Below are positions 1-9,011 of a stretch of DNA of 44,825 nucleotides, one piece after another. The notes below the pieces were generated by a model that had not been told where the DNA came from, searched no databases, and was given only the letters and a program-made list of their open reading frames with translations. Made by a program: the position numbers and the translations under genes. The DNA is taken from contig NZ_JBGFGN010000121.1 in NCBI RefSeq assembly GCF_041224595.1, positions 1 through 44,825 on the forward strand. Reading direction: 5' to 3'. Origin of the DNA: Donghicola sp041224595 (lineage in GTDB: Bacteria > Pseudomonadota > Alphaproteobacteria > Rhodobacterales > Rhodobacteraceae). Positions within the stretch are counted from its first letter, which is position 1. Every line of letters begins with the position of its first letter.

Positions 1-493
1 ACCAACAAAGAGTCGCAACCCCAAAACAATACAAAAACCAAAAAACACAAAAAAAACCGCCAAACACACACTAAGCGCCCAGCAAGCCCTCAAAACCCCG
101 TCCAAAAACCATAAAGCAACAACGAGACACTTCCGTGAAAAGCCAAACAAATAAAACACCCCCATACCCACAGTAGAGTGGAAGTGGCACAAGCGAGACC
201 GCGCAGAGGTACGACATTATAATGTCCCCGATTTTTCCCTGCATGCTGGCCGTAGCATAAACTTCGCGCAAAACGCAGCCACGCCTCTATACGCAGGCCA
301 ACCTGCGCGACCCAATCGCCAAACGCAGTGTAGATATTCCCGCTCTTTTGCAGCAATAACCCTATACACAGCGCATGTTTTGCTATAGGCGGGCGCGATT
401 GCCGCCGGGACTAGTGCTGTATGGATGCGCCGCCCCTTCCGCGAAAACTGCGGATTTGCGGCCAAATCCTCTGACTTGAAAGCAGACAAGCAC
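1..493. other. Gene-free left edge: A/C-rich tract and palindromic region
   Basis: I find no convincing gene here. Bases 1-180 are strongly strand-biased: by hand count about 88 A, 60 C, 19 G and 13 T, so roughly 82% A+C on the plus strand. A C-rich, G-poor, unstructured transcript is what a Rho-utilisation site looks like, so this may be the 3' end of a plus-strand unit lying to the left (inference). From 181 the composition returns to normal. A perfect 14-bp palindrome lies at 213-226 and a 6-bp inverted repeat (CCTATA/TATAGG) at 361-389. Open frames on the minus strand in this interval (for example 90-356) have unconvincing translations and were not called. Confidence 0.5.
213..226. promoter_or_regulatory. 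Perfect 14-bp palindrome GACATTATAATGTC
   Basis: The sequence reads identically on both strands and contains a TATAAT hexamer on each. It lies 268 bases before the likely helicase start. It could be a dimeric-repressor operator over a -10 element, but I see no good -35 at the right distance on either strand. The palindrome is seen directly; its function is inferred. Confidence 0.35.
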
Positions 494-2671
494 GTGAAAA
501 AGACCCTCGCACAGGCGCTGGAGCGCCGTGGATATTCCAGCCTGACCCCCGTCCAAGAAGCGGTATCCAACCCTGAACTCGGCACCCAAGACATGCTCGT
601 GTCGGCCCAGACAGGCTCTGGCAAAACCGTTGGCTTTGGCCTGGCGATCGCAAACGCGATTCTTGGTGATGCGGACACCTTCGGCGCCGCCGAAGCCCCA
701 CTGGCCCTGATCATTGCCCCCACCCGCGAACTGGCCCTGCAGGTCAAACGCGAGCTGGTATGGCTCTATGAAGATGCCGGTGCGTTCCTTGCCTCCTGTG
801 TGGGCGGCATGGACTTCCGCGATGAAAAGCGTGCTCTGGCGCGCGGCGCGCACATTGTTGTCGCCACCCCCGGCCGTCTGCGTGACCACATCCAGCGCGA
901 CACCATTGACCTCAGCAACGTCCGCGCCGTGGTGCTGGACGAAGCAGACGAGATGCTAGACCTCGGCTTCTCCGAAGATCTGGAATTCATTCTTGGGTCC
1001 TGCCCCGAAGAGCGTCAGACCCTGCTGTTCTCTGCCACCGTTCCCAAAGAAATCGAGCGCATGGCCAAGAAGTACCAGCGCGATGCCCTACGCATCAGCA
1101 CAGTCTCCGAGCAAAAACAGCACTCTGATATCGAATACCGCGCCATGGTCGTCAATGACCGCGACTCGGAAAACGCGATCATCAACGTTCTGCGGTATTA
1201 CGAGGCACCTAACGCGATCATCTTTGCGAACACCCGTGCGATGGTGGCCCGCATGACATCGCGTCTGTCGAACCGCGGCTTCTCAGTCGTGGCGCTGTCC
1301 GGTGAACTGACCCAGACCGAACGGACCCACGCGTTGCAAGCGATGCGCGATGGCCGTGCCCGTGTTTGTGTGGCGACCGACGTGGCCGCGCGCGGTATCG
1401 ACCTGCCAAACTTGGAGTTGGTGATCCACGCGGAATTGCCCAGCAACCATGAAACCCTGCTGCACCGGTCCGGCCGGACCGGCCGCGCGGGCCGCAAGGG
1501 CGTAAGCTCGTTGATGGTGACCCCAAAGAACCGCAAGAAGGCAGAACGCCTGCTGAAATGGGCCAAGCTGAATGCGACCTGGGGCTCTGCCCCGTCCGCC
1601 GAAGAAGTGGCCGCCAAAGATAGCGAGCGGATGCTGGCAGACGAGTCGTGGCAGGACACCCCCAGCTCGACCGAACAGCCCACTGTGGATCTGCTGACGC
1701 AAACCTTCAGCGTGGAACAACTCGCGCTGGCCTACCTGCGTGCGCTGAACACGGGCCGTTCGGCTCCCGAAGAAATCGACGCACTCTCGGTCGACGCCCC
1801 TGCACCCAAAAAGCGCCGCGAGGAGTTCACCGAGTCGGTTTGGTTCCGCATGGATGCAGGGCACGACCAGAATGTGACGCCCCGCTGGATGTTGCCGATG
1901 ATCTGCCGCGCCGGTGACATCACCAAGGACGAGATCGGCGCGATGCGCATTCTGGACACCGTCAGCTACATTGAGCTTCGCGCCGATGCCGTTGCCGGAT
2001 TCTTGGACGAAATCGGCGCGTCCATGACGACCGATCGCGGCCATGTTCTGACCCAATTGGACGAGGCACCCAAGCTGTCCAAGCCCCAGCCGCGCAGCAA
2101 GTCGAACCGCAAATTCGCGGAAAAGAACGACCGCCCCTTCAAGCGCAAGCGCGATGACGATGATCGTCCGCGCCCCGCATCCGCGGAACGTACGCCTCGC
2201 CCTGCAGGTGATCGTCCAGAGCGTAGCGAACGCCCCGCGCCCCGTCCCGCCGAAGCCCACGGCCCCGTTGCCCGCAAGACCAAACCGGTCTGGGGTGACA
2301 AACCCGCTGGCGACAAGCCCAAGTCGGACAAGCCGCGCTGGGACAAAACCAAACGTGAAGATCGCGATGACCGTCCCCGCGCGCCGCGCTCTGACGACCG
2401 CCCCGGCAAGCCCGGCGGGAAACCAGCAGGCCGCAAGTTTGGCGATGACCGCGGCGGGAAGCCTTCGGGCAAGCGCCCATTCAACAAGGACGGCAAAGGC
2501 GGCTTTGGCAAGGACGACCGCAAAGGCGGGAAACCTGACGGTGCGAAACGCGGCTTTGGCGCGAAACCTGGCCGCCCCGCTGGCAAAGGCGGCGACGCGA
2601 CGCCCTTCCGAAAACCGGCCAAAGGCGGCAAACCGGGCAAACCCGGCGGCGCCTACGGCAAACGCCCATAA
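494..2671 (+). CDS. DEAD/DEAH-box RNA helicase with DbpA-like domain and long basic tail
   Basis: An ATP-dependent RNA helicase, probably acting in ribosome assembly or mRNA decay. Helicase motifs run in order: Q motif (LTPVQ), Walker A AQTGSGKT near residue 38, PTRELA, TPGR, DEAD near 149, SAT, ARGID, and HRSGRTGRAG near 325. A DbpA/CsdA-type RNA-binding segment follows at about 450-510. The last 190 or so residues are a low-complexity tail rich in K, R, G, P and D, probably disordered and RNA-binding. Starts: the frame is open from an ATG at 425, but similarity to family members begins at KKTLAQALE. I therefore prefer the GTG at 494, giving 725 aa; the ribosome-binding signal is weak for both. 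A hairpin terminator follows at 2686. The general family is certain, the exact subfamily (CsdA/DeaD-like) less so. Confidence 0.93.
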   Translation: MKKTLAQALERRGYSSLTPVQEAVSNPELGTQDMLVSAQTGSGKTVGFGLAIANAILGDADTFGAAEAPLALIIAPTRELALQVKRELVWLYEDAGAFLASCVGGMDFRDEKRALARGAHIVVATPGRLRDHIQRDTIDLSNVRAVVLDEADEMLDLGFSEDLEFILGSCPEERQTLLFSATVPKEIERMAKKYQRDALRISTVSEQKQHSDIEYRAMVVNDRDSENAIINVLRYYEAPNAIIFANTRAMVARMTSRLSNRGFSVVALSGELTQTERTHALQAMRDGRARVCVATDVAARGIDLPNLELVIHAELPSNHETLLHRSGRTGRAGRKGVSSLMVTPKNRKKAERLLKWAKLNATWGSAPSAEEVAAKDSERMLADESWQDTPSSTEQPTVDLLTQTFSVEQLALAYLRALNTGRSAPEEIDALSVDAPAPKKRREEFTESVWFRMDAGHDQNVTPRWMLPMICRAGDITKDEIGAMRILDTVSYIELRADAVAGFLDEIGASMTTDRGHVLTQLDEAPKLSKPQPRSKSNRKFAEKNDRPFKRKRDDDDRPRPASAERTPRPAGDRPERSERPAPRPAEAHGPVARKTKPVWGDKPAGDKPKSDKPRWDKTKREDRDDRPRAPRSDDRPGKPGGKPAGRKFGDDRGGKPSGKRPFNKDGKGGFGKDDRKGGKPDGAKRGFGAKPGRPAGKGGDATPFRKPAKGGKPGKPGGAYGKRP

Positions 2672-2685
2672 TTGACCAGAACACA

Positions 2686-2715
2686 CCGCCCCGGCTGACC
2701 TTCAGTCCGGGGCGG
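2686..2715 (+). terminator. Hairpin terminator after the helicase gene
   Basis: A perfect 9-bp GC-rich stem (CCGCCCCGG at 2686-2694 with CCGGGGCGG at 2707-2715) begins 14 bases after the helicase stop. No strong T tract follows, so termination may be partial or Rho-assisted. Confidence 0.6.
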
Positions 2716-2777
2716 CTTCGTACTGGAACCTTGTTTCTCGGGTCGCTATAGACCCGACAAAAGCCAAAGGAATTGTT

Positions 2778-3620
2778 ATGAAAAAGCTTCTTCTCGCGCT
2801 GCTTTGCACCGCCTCTCCGGCCCTGTCGGACACTCTCTATTTTTCGGCAATCCCTGACGACGACGAAACCCGCCTGATCGAGCGCTTTGGCGCGGTCGCC
2901 GACTACCTTGAGGCCGAGCTTGGCGTCGCTGTCGAATACGTTCCTGTCAAAGATTATGGCGCGGCGGTCATGGCGTTCCGCAACGACCAGATTCAGCTGG
3001 GTTGGTTCGGCGGCTTGTCCGGCGTTCAGGCGCGTCTGGCGGTTCCCGGCTCGCAAGCCATCGCCCAAGGCGCCGAGGACGAAAGCTTTGTCACCTACTT
3101 CATCGCGAACACTGATACCGGCCTGACCGAAGCAGATGCCCTGCCCGACCTGTCGGGGCGCAGCTTTACCTTTGGCGCGCAGACCTCGACCTCGGGCCGT
3201 TTGATGCCCGAATTCTACATCCGCGAGCTGACCGGCAAAGCGCCCGAAGACCTGTTCAGCGCTGTGGGCTTTAGCGGCGACCACGGCCAGACCCTGCGTT
3301 TGGTGGCCTCTGGCGCTTACGAAATCGGCGCGCTCAACTACACAGTCTACGATACTGCCGCAGCCGAAGGCGCACCCGAAGCAGATCAGGCCACCGTCAT
3401 CTGGAAGACTCCACCCTACCCCGACTATAACTGGACCATCCGCGGCGACGTAGATGCACGTTTCGGCGAGGGCTTCACCCAGAAAGTCCAAGACGCCCTG
3501 CTCGGCATGGATGATGCGGACCTGCTAGCCAGCTTCCCGCGCTCTGAATTCATCGCGGCGGACAACAACATGTACCAGCCAATCGAGGACACGGCCCGCG
3601 CCCTCGACATCATCGACTAA
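2778..3620 (+). CDS. PhnD-like periplasmic binding protein, putative selenate-type ABC importer
   Basis: Solute-binding protein of an ABC importer, 280 aa, with a short Sec signal peptide (about residues 1-17, MKKLLLALLCTASPALS). The mature protein opens with FSAIPDDDETR, followed by an LGWFGGLSGVQARL segment. Both are typical of the PhnD-like family that TIGRFAM names putative selenate ABC transporter periplasmic protein. The wider PhnD family binds phosphonate, phosphite and related oxyanions, so the substrate is assigned by family name only. The ATG is preceded by AAGGAA about 6 bases upstream. The TAA stop shares its last A with the ATG of the ATPase gene, so translation of the two is probably coupled. 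It heads a three-gene operon. Confidence 0.85.
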   Translation: MKKLLLALLCTASPALSDTLYFSAIPDDDETRLIERFGAVADYLEAELGVAVEYVPVKDYGAAVMAFRNDQIQLGWFGGLSGVQARLAVPGSQAIAQGAEDESFVTYFIANTDTGLTEADALPDLSGRSFTFGAQTSTSGRLMPEFYIRELTGKAPEDLFSAVGFSGDHGQTLRLVASGAYEIGALNYTVYDTAAAEGAPEADQATVIWKTPPYPDYNWTIRGDVDARFGEGFTQKVQDALLGMDDADLLASFPRSEFIAADNNMYQPIEDTARALDIID

Positions 3621-4279
3621 TGACCGCTCTGCTGACGCTGCACAACGAGACGCTGGGATGGGGCGACGCCCCCGTACTCACCGGCGTCTCGCTCTCGGCG
3701 CAAAAAGGCGAGAGGATCGCCCTGCTTGGCCCCAGCGGCGTCGGCAAAAGCACATTGCTTCACGCGATGCTCTCGCGGCTCGCCGATCAGCGGGTCGCGC
3801 TCGTCCCCCAAGAGACGGGACTCGTGGCGCAACTCAGCGTGTTCCACAACGTTTGGATGGGACGGCTGGATGATTTCGGCACGGCGCGCAACCTTCGGAC
3901 GCTGGTCTGGCCGACCCCTACAGAGCGCGACGCTGTCGAAGGCGTTTTACAGCGAACAGGTCTTTCTGGTCTCGGACGCCGCCGCGTGAGCCAACTGTCC
4001 GGCGGCCAAAAGCAACGGGTCGCACTGGCCAGAGCGCTCCTTCGAGGTGGAGACATTGTGATTGCGGACGAACCTGTGTCCGCCGTCGACCCGACCCAAG
4101 CGCGCCAACTGCTGACCGAAATGGACCGCAGGTTTGAAACCAGCATCGTCGCCCTGCATGATGTCCACTTAGCCCGCGCGCAGGCGAGTCGTATCATCGG
4201 GCTGCGCAAAGGCGGCGTTGTTTTCGACGCGCTCGCAGCTGATGTGCCCGAAGCCGACATCACAAGGCTCTACGCATGA
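3620..4279 (+). CDS. ABC transporter ATP-binding protein (PhnC-like)
   Basis: The ATPase of the oxyanion importer, 219 aa and short for a full nucleotide-binding domain. Walker A is GPSGVGKST near residue 37. The Q-loop region reads VPQETGLVAQ, the signature is LSGGQ, Walker B is IVIADEPVSAVD, and the switch histidine lies in VALHDVHLA. The start overlaps the binding-protein stop by one base. The stop overlaps the permease start in an ATGA arrangement, so all three products are probably made together. The sequence resembles PhnC-type ATPases, and the substrate follows from the neighbouring binding protein. Confidence 0.88.
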   Translation: MTALLTLHNETLGWGDAPVLTGVSLSAQKGERIALLGPSGVGKSTLLHAMLSRLADQRVALVPQETGLVAQLSVFHNVWMGRLDDFGTARNLRTLVWPTPTERDAVEGVLQRTGLSGLGRRRVSQLSGGQKQRVALARALLRGGDIVIADEPVSAVDPTQARQLLTEMDRRFETSIVALHDVHLARAQASRIIGLRKGGVVFDALAADVPEADITRLYA

Positions 4280-5793
4280 GCCTATCGGGCCGGCACCTGT
4301 TCTTTGCACTTGTGGCCAGTTGTTGTATTGGCCTGTGGTTCGCGGACCTGTCGAGCGGAGGGCCGGACCCGTGGCTTACCCTGAAAAGGATCGGACAAGG
4401 CATTCTGATGCCCGACTTCAGCGATCCGATGATGCTATTGAACGCTGCGGGGCTCACGCTGGCCTTGGCCTTTTGCGGCGTAGCATTCGGCGCGGTCATT
4501 GGACTGCTCTTGGCGCCTTTCTATCGCATTCGGTGGGTCCGAAGCCTTTGCATTGCCGTGCGCGCACTCCACGAGATTTTCTGGGCACTCATGCTCTTGA
4601 ATATCACAGGCCTCTCACCTCTGACCGGTGTTCTGGCCATCGGCCTGCCGTATGCTGGCATCTTTGCCAAAGTCTTTTCCGAATATTTGGACGAAACAGA
4701 CGCTCGGGCCGAAGCCGCCCTGCCCTTTGTCGCCTCTAACTTGGTGCGGCTCCTTTGGGTTCGGGTGCCTGCCTGCCTTCCACAGATTGCAATCTACAGC
4801 CTGTACCGTCTGGAGTGCGGCATACGATCAAGCGCAGTGCTTGGTTTTATCGGATTGCCAACACTGGGCTTTCATCTTGAAAGCTACTTCAAACAGGCCC
4901 ACTACCCCGAGGCTGCGGCCGTCTTTATCGTGTTTCTGGCACTCATACTGCCGCTTCGGCATTGGGTGCGCTGGCCACTCGTTCCGGTTTTCATCGCAGC
5001 ATCGATTTGGGCGCTTGCGCGGCTCCCCTTTCCGCCCATGGGCCAAGGCGCGGCTCTGCGGTTTCTACACGATCTGGTCCCTGCCCCGATTCGGACTGGC
5101 GCGGACTGGGGCACTTGGCTGGACAAAGTCCTGATTGATCAGGCCATGCCGGGTAGCATCGCGACCCTCAGCCTCTCTCAGATCGCTTTAACCGGCGCCG
5201 CGCTTTTGGCTGCGCTGAGCTTTCCGCTGATCGTACCCCGCGTTGTCGGGCGCATCGGGGCTGCCATAGGACACGGAGCACTGGTCCTGCTACGATCCAC
5301 ACCCGAATATATGCTGGCGTTTGTTCTGCTTCAGATTTTTGGCCCTTCAATGCTGCCAGCGATTCTCGCTTTGGCACTGCATAATGGCGCCATCATCGCC
5401 CACCTGCTCGGCCGGCAGTCTGCGTCGATGTCCGTGCGGCCAGACGCGTCAACCGGACTCACCTTCTGGGGCTGGGAGCTATTCCCTCGCTTGAGCGGCA
5501 CGTTTTGGGCCCTCTGTCTGTATCGGTGGGAGATTATCCTGCGTGAAACCGCCATCATGGGTCTGTTGGGGATTGGCACGCTGGGTTTCTATGTCCAGAT
5601 GAACCTGCAGCAACTGAGGATCGACCGCGCCCTGATCCTCTTGTTGGCGACTATTTTGCTGACTGCAATGATCGACGCACTTTCGCGATACTTGCGGCGT
5701 GGAATGCAGAATGCGCCGACGCTCCGGATCGAGGGATCTCGGGGGCCAACCGGGAATAACGCTGCCCTCAAAACACCTGACCCCTGCCGTTAG
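4276..5793 (+). CDS. ABC transporter permease, two fused PhnE-like halves
   Basis: An integral membrane permease of 505 aa. It contains two successive binding-protein-dependent permease domains, about residues 1-240 and 270-490. Each has the coupling-loop type motif followed by a glycine-rich LGF segment: SSAVLGFIGLPTLGF near 178-192 and ETAIMGLLGIGTLGF near 418-432. Canonical PhnE permeases are single-domain proteins of about 260 aa that dimerise, so here one polypeptide supplies both halves. This fused form is usual for the putative selenate-type PhnD systems. The start overlaps the ATPase gene by 4 bases. The last 25 or so residues are a hydrophilic cytoplasmic tail of no known function. 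Confidence 0.87.
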   Translation: MSLSGRHLFFALVASCCIGLWFADLSSGGPDPWLTLKRIGQGILMPDFSDPMMLLNAAGLTLALAFCGVAFGAVIGLLLAPFYRIRWVRSLCIAVRALHEIFWALMLLNITGLSPLTGVLAIGLPYAGIFAKVFSEYLDETDARAEAALPFVASNLVRLLWVRVPACLPQIAIYSLYRLECGIRSSAVLGFIGLPTLGFHLESYFKQAHYPEAAAVFIVFLALILPLRHWVRWPLVPVFIAASIWALARLPFPPMGQGAALRFLHDLVPAPIRTGADWGTWLDKVLIDQAMPGSIATLSLSQIALTGAALLAALSFPLIVPRVVGRIGAAIGHGALVLLRSTPEYMLAFVLLQIFGPSMLPAILALALHNGAIIAHLLGRQSASMSVRPDASTGLTFWGWELFPRLSGTFWALCLYRWEIILRETAIMGLLGIGTLGFYVQMNLQQLRIDRALILLLATILLTAMIDALSRYLRRGMQNAPTLRIEGSRGPTGNNAALKTPDPCR

Positions 5794-5838
5794 ACACCCT
5801 CAGCACCCTAACTTTCGGTTTTACCTGCAACTATTTTC

Positions 5839-5867
5839 TTAACAGTTGCGAAAAGGAGCGCTATATC
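5839..5867 (+). promoter_or_regulatory. Candidate sigma-70 promoter of the histidine kinase operon
   Basis: TTAACA at 5839-5844 and TATATC at 5862-5867 are separated by exactly 17 bases, about 50 bases before the kinase ATG. A 6-bp inverted repeat, GCAACT at 5827-5832 with AGTTGC at 5844-5849, brackets the -35 element and could be an operator. This is a prediction from consensus only. Confidence 0.45.
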
Positions 5868-5920
5868 ATCAGCATGTATCAGTGACTTTTGATTACCACT
5901 CACTTTACGAAAGATGCTGA

Positions 5921-8554
5921 ATGACAGAGACCTCTCTTTTGCCGAGAGGTATTGAACGAGTGAACAACCGGCCGAAGCTGCACCAGATTGTGTTTCATCT
6001 TCTGCCTGTCACGGTACTGATTACTTCCATCTCGGTCTTGTTTGGATGGCACTTTGGAATGATCCGCTTGCTGGATGTCTGGCCGGGCTTTTCCTTGATG
6101 TCTTATAACACGGCGCTGTCGTTCGCGCTGGCATCGGGCATGTGCATATGCCTCTATCATCACAAGGAAAAAGCCAGCTTCATTCTAGGCATCCTAACGG
6201 CAATCCTGCCCGTTTTGACACTACTAGAAGATCTCAGCCTGATAGACATCCGGGTCGATAATCTGCTTTTCAACACCAGCATCTTTGGCGGCTACATGGC
6301 GCCGAACACTGCGACCGGCCTTTTGATCGCGGCAATTTGCGGTGTTCTAAGTACATTCTTGGGGGCAAAGCGCTGGGTCCGGGGGTTCATAGCCAGTCTG
6401 GGACTTGCTGTCTTTGCCATCGGACTGACCGGATTGGCGACATACGGTGCAAACCTGCTCGCGGAATATCTGTGGATCGCGATCACCGGCATGGCGCTTC
6501 ATACCGCAGCCAATATGGTGCTGATCGGCCTTGCGATCGCCTTGGCAAGCGAAGGTATCGGCGAAGCTGTCCCTCATCACAGCAAAGAGGTTCTGATCAC
6601 ATCCGGGGTTGCGATCGTCGCGTTACTGATCACCGGCGCGATCTGGAAAAGCCTTCTGGAAGCTGATCGCAACAGAACCGTCCTGAATGTTCAACACGAG
6701 CTGCGCTTTATGGAGAACCTGCTTCAGAACGAGTTCGAGAACCTCACCGAAGCCTTGGGGCGCATGGCACATCGCGAGGCGCAGCGCGACACTCTCGACC
6801 CCGCCTTGTGGCAAGCAGACGGCGAAAACTACACTTCGGACTTTCAGCAGCTGCCGGGGATTGCTCTGATTGGTCCCGACTACAGGATCATCGGAGTCGC
6901 CCCATACCTGCCCAACCATCCTGCCATTGGCTTGGGGCGGGAATACCACCCCGACCGCACGGCCGCGATGGACGAAGCCGTACGCACCAAGACCAGCGCG
7001 ATCAGCAAACCCTTCACGCTTACAAACGGGAACAAGAGCATCGTCATCTTCTCGCCCATTCTGCGGGAAGAAGAGTTTCTGGGCTTGATCGTCTCCTCGA
7101 TCAGCATCAACTCCTTGCTTCGGTCATGGATGCGCGAAGACTTCGAAAATTTCGAACTACGGATCAGCGACGGAAATGATCTGGTCACCGAAGTCACGAC
7201 GACCCAGCGGCTCGCCACGAGCATGTCAGCCGCCATAGACATTACAGTCCTCAATCGGAACTGGACCTTGGAAATGGTGCCGGACCGAGAGTTTGTCAGA
7301 AAGTCGATCCAACCGCTCAGTCAGGCGACACTGCCGTTGGGCTTCCTGATAACCCTATTGTTTTCGGCCATCGTGAACCGCAGCATGACGGTCTATCATC
7401 AGAACCTCAAGCTTCGCAAAGCCACGCATGAACTACAGAACCGCGAGGCGCGCTTGGCTTATATGGCGCGGGAACGCGAACTGATCATCTCGAGCACGAA
7501 CGAGGGTCTGATCTATCTGGACCGTCATCAGAATATTCGCCTGATGAATGAAGCCGCAGGCAAGCTGCTTCGGGTTGATCGCGACGCCATGGTTGGGCGC
7601 CGGTTCAACGCGCTTCCCTTCTTCATTTCGGGCTCTGATAGCCATGCCACAATTACGGACATCACCCGTTACGACCGGAACGAAGATGTTGAGCTGCGCC
7701 TTGCCCAAGATGGCGAGAGCCCGATCGACCTGTCCATCTCTGCCGGACCGATAGAAGACCGCAAAGGACACAATCAGGGCTATGTCATCGTCTTCTACGA
7801 CATCTCCGAGCGCCGCGCGCTCGAGAAGTCCCAGTCCGAACTGATGGACCGGCTCGAGAGGTCGAACGAGGAACTCGCACAGTTCGCCTATATTTGCTCT
7901 CATGATCTGCAAGAGCCCTTCCGAATGATCAATTCATTCACCGAAATGCTCGACAAGCACCTGACCCAGACGAACCAGAAAGACGAGCAAACCGAGTTCT
8001 ATCTGAATTTCCTAAACGATGCTGGCACACGCGGGATTGGCCTGATCCGCGATCTGCTGGATTACAGCCGGGTCGAACACGAGTTGTCCCAACTAAACGA
8101 AGTGGACAGCAATGCTATCGTCCACGATATCTTTGCCAATTTCCGTGGCACATCGGAACGAAAGCTGGAATTAACACAAGAAAACCTACCGGCTCTGCCG
8201 TTCAGCAAGGTTCAGCTGATGCAGCTGTTTCAGAACCTGATCGGCAATGCCATCAAATACGCCAAGCCCGAAGACCCCATCAAAGTTCACGTGTCCTGCG
8301 AGGACGAAGGGACCTACTGGCGCTTTGAGGTTAAAGACAACGGTATCGGCATCGCCGCCAAAAACCACGCCAAAATTTTCGAAATTTTCAAACGCCTCCA
8401 TCGGCGCGATCAGGTTCCCGGTACGGGGATCGGTCTGGCGATCTGTCGCAAGATCGTTGAACGCCACGGTGGCACATTGTCCATAAAATCTGAACTTGGG
8501 ACCGGTTCAACTTTCAGCTTCACGGTACCCAAAGAACAGGGAGTTCTATCATGA
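5921..8554 (+). CDS. Membrane sensor histidine kinase (multi-TM, CHASE-like sensor, PAS)
   Basis: A sensor kinase of 877 aa. About seven or eight hydrophobic segments fill residues 20-245. A presumably periplasmic CHASE/PDC-like region spans about 246-460, with another membrane segment near 468-488. A short coiled coil and a PAS domain (about 515-640) follow. The HisKA domain has the phytochrome-kinase-type H-box SHDLQEPFRMI, with the phosphoacceptor at His661. The ATPase domain has an N-box with Asn776 in NLIGNAIKYA, G1 DNGIGIA, F-box FEIFKRLH and G2 GTGIGLAI. All catalytic boxes are intact. The stop overlaps the start of the response regulator by 4 bases (ATGA), so that regulator is the probable partner. 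The signal sensed cannot be read from the sequence, and no LOV cysteine motif or bilin-binding domain is visible. Confidence 0.93.
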   Translation: MTETSLLPRGIERVNNRPKLHQIVFHLLPVTVLITSISVLFGWHFGMIRLLDVWPGFSLMSYNTALSFALASGMCICLYHHKEKASFILGILTAILPVLTLLEDLSLIDIRVDNLLFNTSIFGGYMAPNTATGLLIAAICGVLSTFLGAKRWVRGFIASLGLAVFAIGLTGLATYGANLLAEYLWIAITGMALHTAANMVLIGLAIALASEGIGEAVPHHSKEVLITSGVAIVALLITGAIWKSLLEADRNRTVLNVQHELRFMENLLQNEFENLTEALGRMAHREAQRDTLDPALWQADGENYTSDFQQLPGIALIGPDYRIIGVAPYLPNHPAIGLGREYHPDRTAAMDEAVRTKTSAISKPFTLTNGNKSIVIFSPILREEEFLGLIVSSISINSLLRSWMREDFENFELRISDGNDLVTEVTTTQRLATSMSAAIDITVLNRNWTLEMVPDREFVRKSIQPLSQATLPLGFLITLLFSAIVNRSMTVYHQNLKLRKATHELQNREARLAYMARERELIISSTNEGLIYLDRHQNIRLMNEAAGKLLRVDRDAMVGRRFNALPFFISGSDSHATITDITRYDRNEDVELRLAQDGESPIDLSISAGPIEDRKGHNQGYVIVFYDISERRALEKSQSELMDRLERSNEELAQFAYICSHDLQEPFRMINSFTEMLDKHLTQTNQKDEQTEFYLNFLNDAGTRGIGLIRDLLDYSRVEHELSQLNEVDSNAIVHDIFANFRGTSERKLELTQENLPALPFSKVQLMQLFQNLIGNAIKYAKPEDPIKVHVSCEDEGTYWRFEVKDNGIGIAAKNHAKIFEIFKRLHRRDQVPGTGIGLAICRKIVERHGGTLSIKSELGTGSTFSFTVPKEQGVLS

Positions 8555-9000
8555 AGGGTGCAAACCCCGTCGTCATCCTGCTGGTCGAGGATAACGAAGG
8601 TGACATTGTTCTGACCAAAGCAGCGATGAAAGAAATCAAGCTTGCCAACACGTTGCTGATCGCACGAGATGGCGAAGAAGCCTTGGATATCCTCTTTCAA
8701 CGTGCAGGAGGAGAAGACGCCCCGCGGCCCGATCTGATCCTCTTGGATTTGAATCTGCCCTCCACGGACGGATACGAAGTTCTGCAGGAACTGAAGAACG
8801 ACGACTCTCTGCGCACAATTCCCGTTGTTGTTCTGACCAGTTCGGAGTCCGACGAAGATAGACTGAGAAGCTACAGCCTGAGCGCGAACTGCTTTGTGTC
8901 CAAACCGCTGAACGCCTCGGCCTTTGTCAAAGTTGTGCAACACATTGAAAATTTCTGGCTGAACGTTGTGGCCCTACCGCCGAAGACGCTAGAAAACTAA
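8551..9000 (+). CDS. Single-domain response regulator (Rcp1-like receiver)
   Basis: A CheY-like receiver of 149 aa without an output domain. The acidic pocket is VEDNEGD, the phosphoacceptor is Asp66 in LLDLNLP, the switch residue lies in VLTSS, and the conserved lysine is in SKPL. The VEDNEGD start and the Leu-Asn-Leu-Pro loop are typical of the Rcp1 class that pairs with phytochrome-type kinases, which fits the H-box type of the upstream kinase. The gene overlaps that kinase by 4 bases and is followed 11 bases later by a kinase-like gene. With no DNA-binding domain it must act by protein contact or by passing phosphate on. Confidence 0.93.
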   Translation: MKGANPVVILLVEDNEGDIVLTKAAMKEIKLANTLLIARDGEEALDILFQRAGGEDAPRPDLILLDLNLPSTDGYEVLQELKNDDSLRTIPVVVLTSSESDEDRLRSYSLSANCFVSKPLNASAFVKVVQHIENFWLNVVALPPKTLEN

Positions 9001-9011
9001 CAGGAACTGCG

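Noticed and set aside
90..356. Minus-strand frame of 88 codons at the left edge
   Set aside because: Its second half comes from the T/G-rich complement of the biased tract and reads as low-quality hydrophobic sequence; no ribosome-binding site or family feature.
1283..2686. Long minus-strand open frame (467 codons) opposite the first helicase
   Set aside because: It is antisense to a gene with every helicase motif; its translation is alanine/arginine/phenylalanine-biased, as expected from the complement of GC-rich coding DNA.
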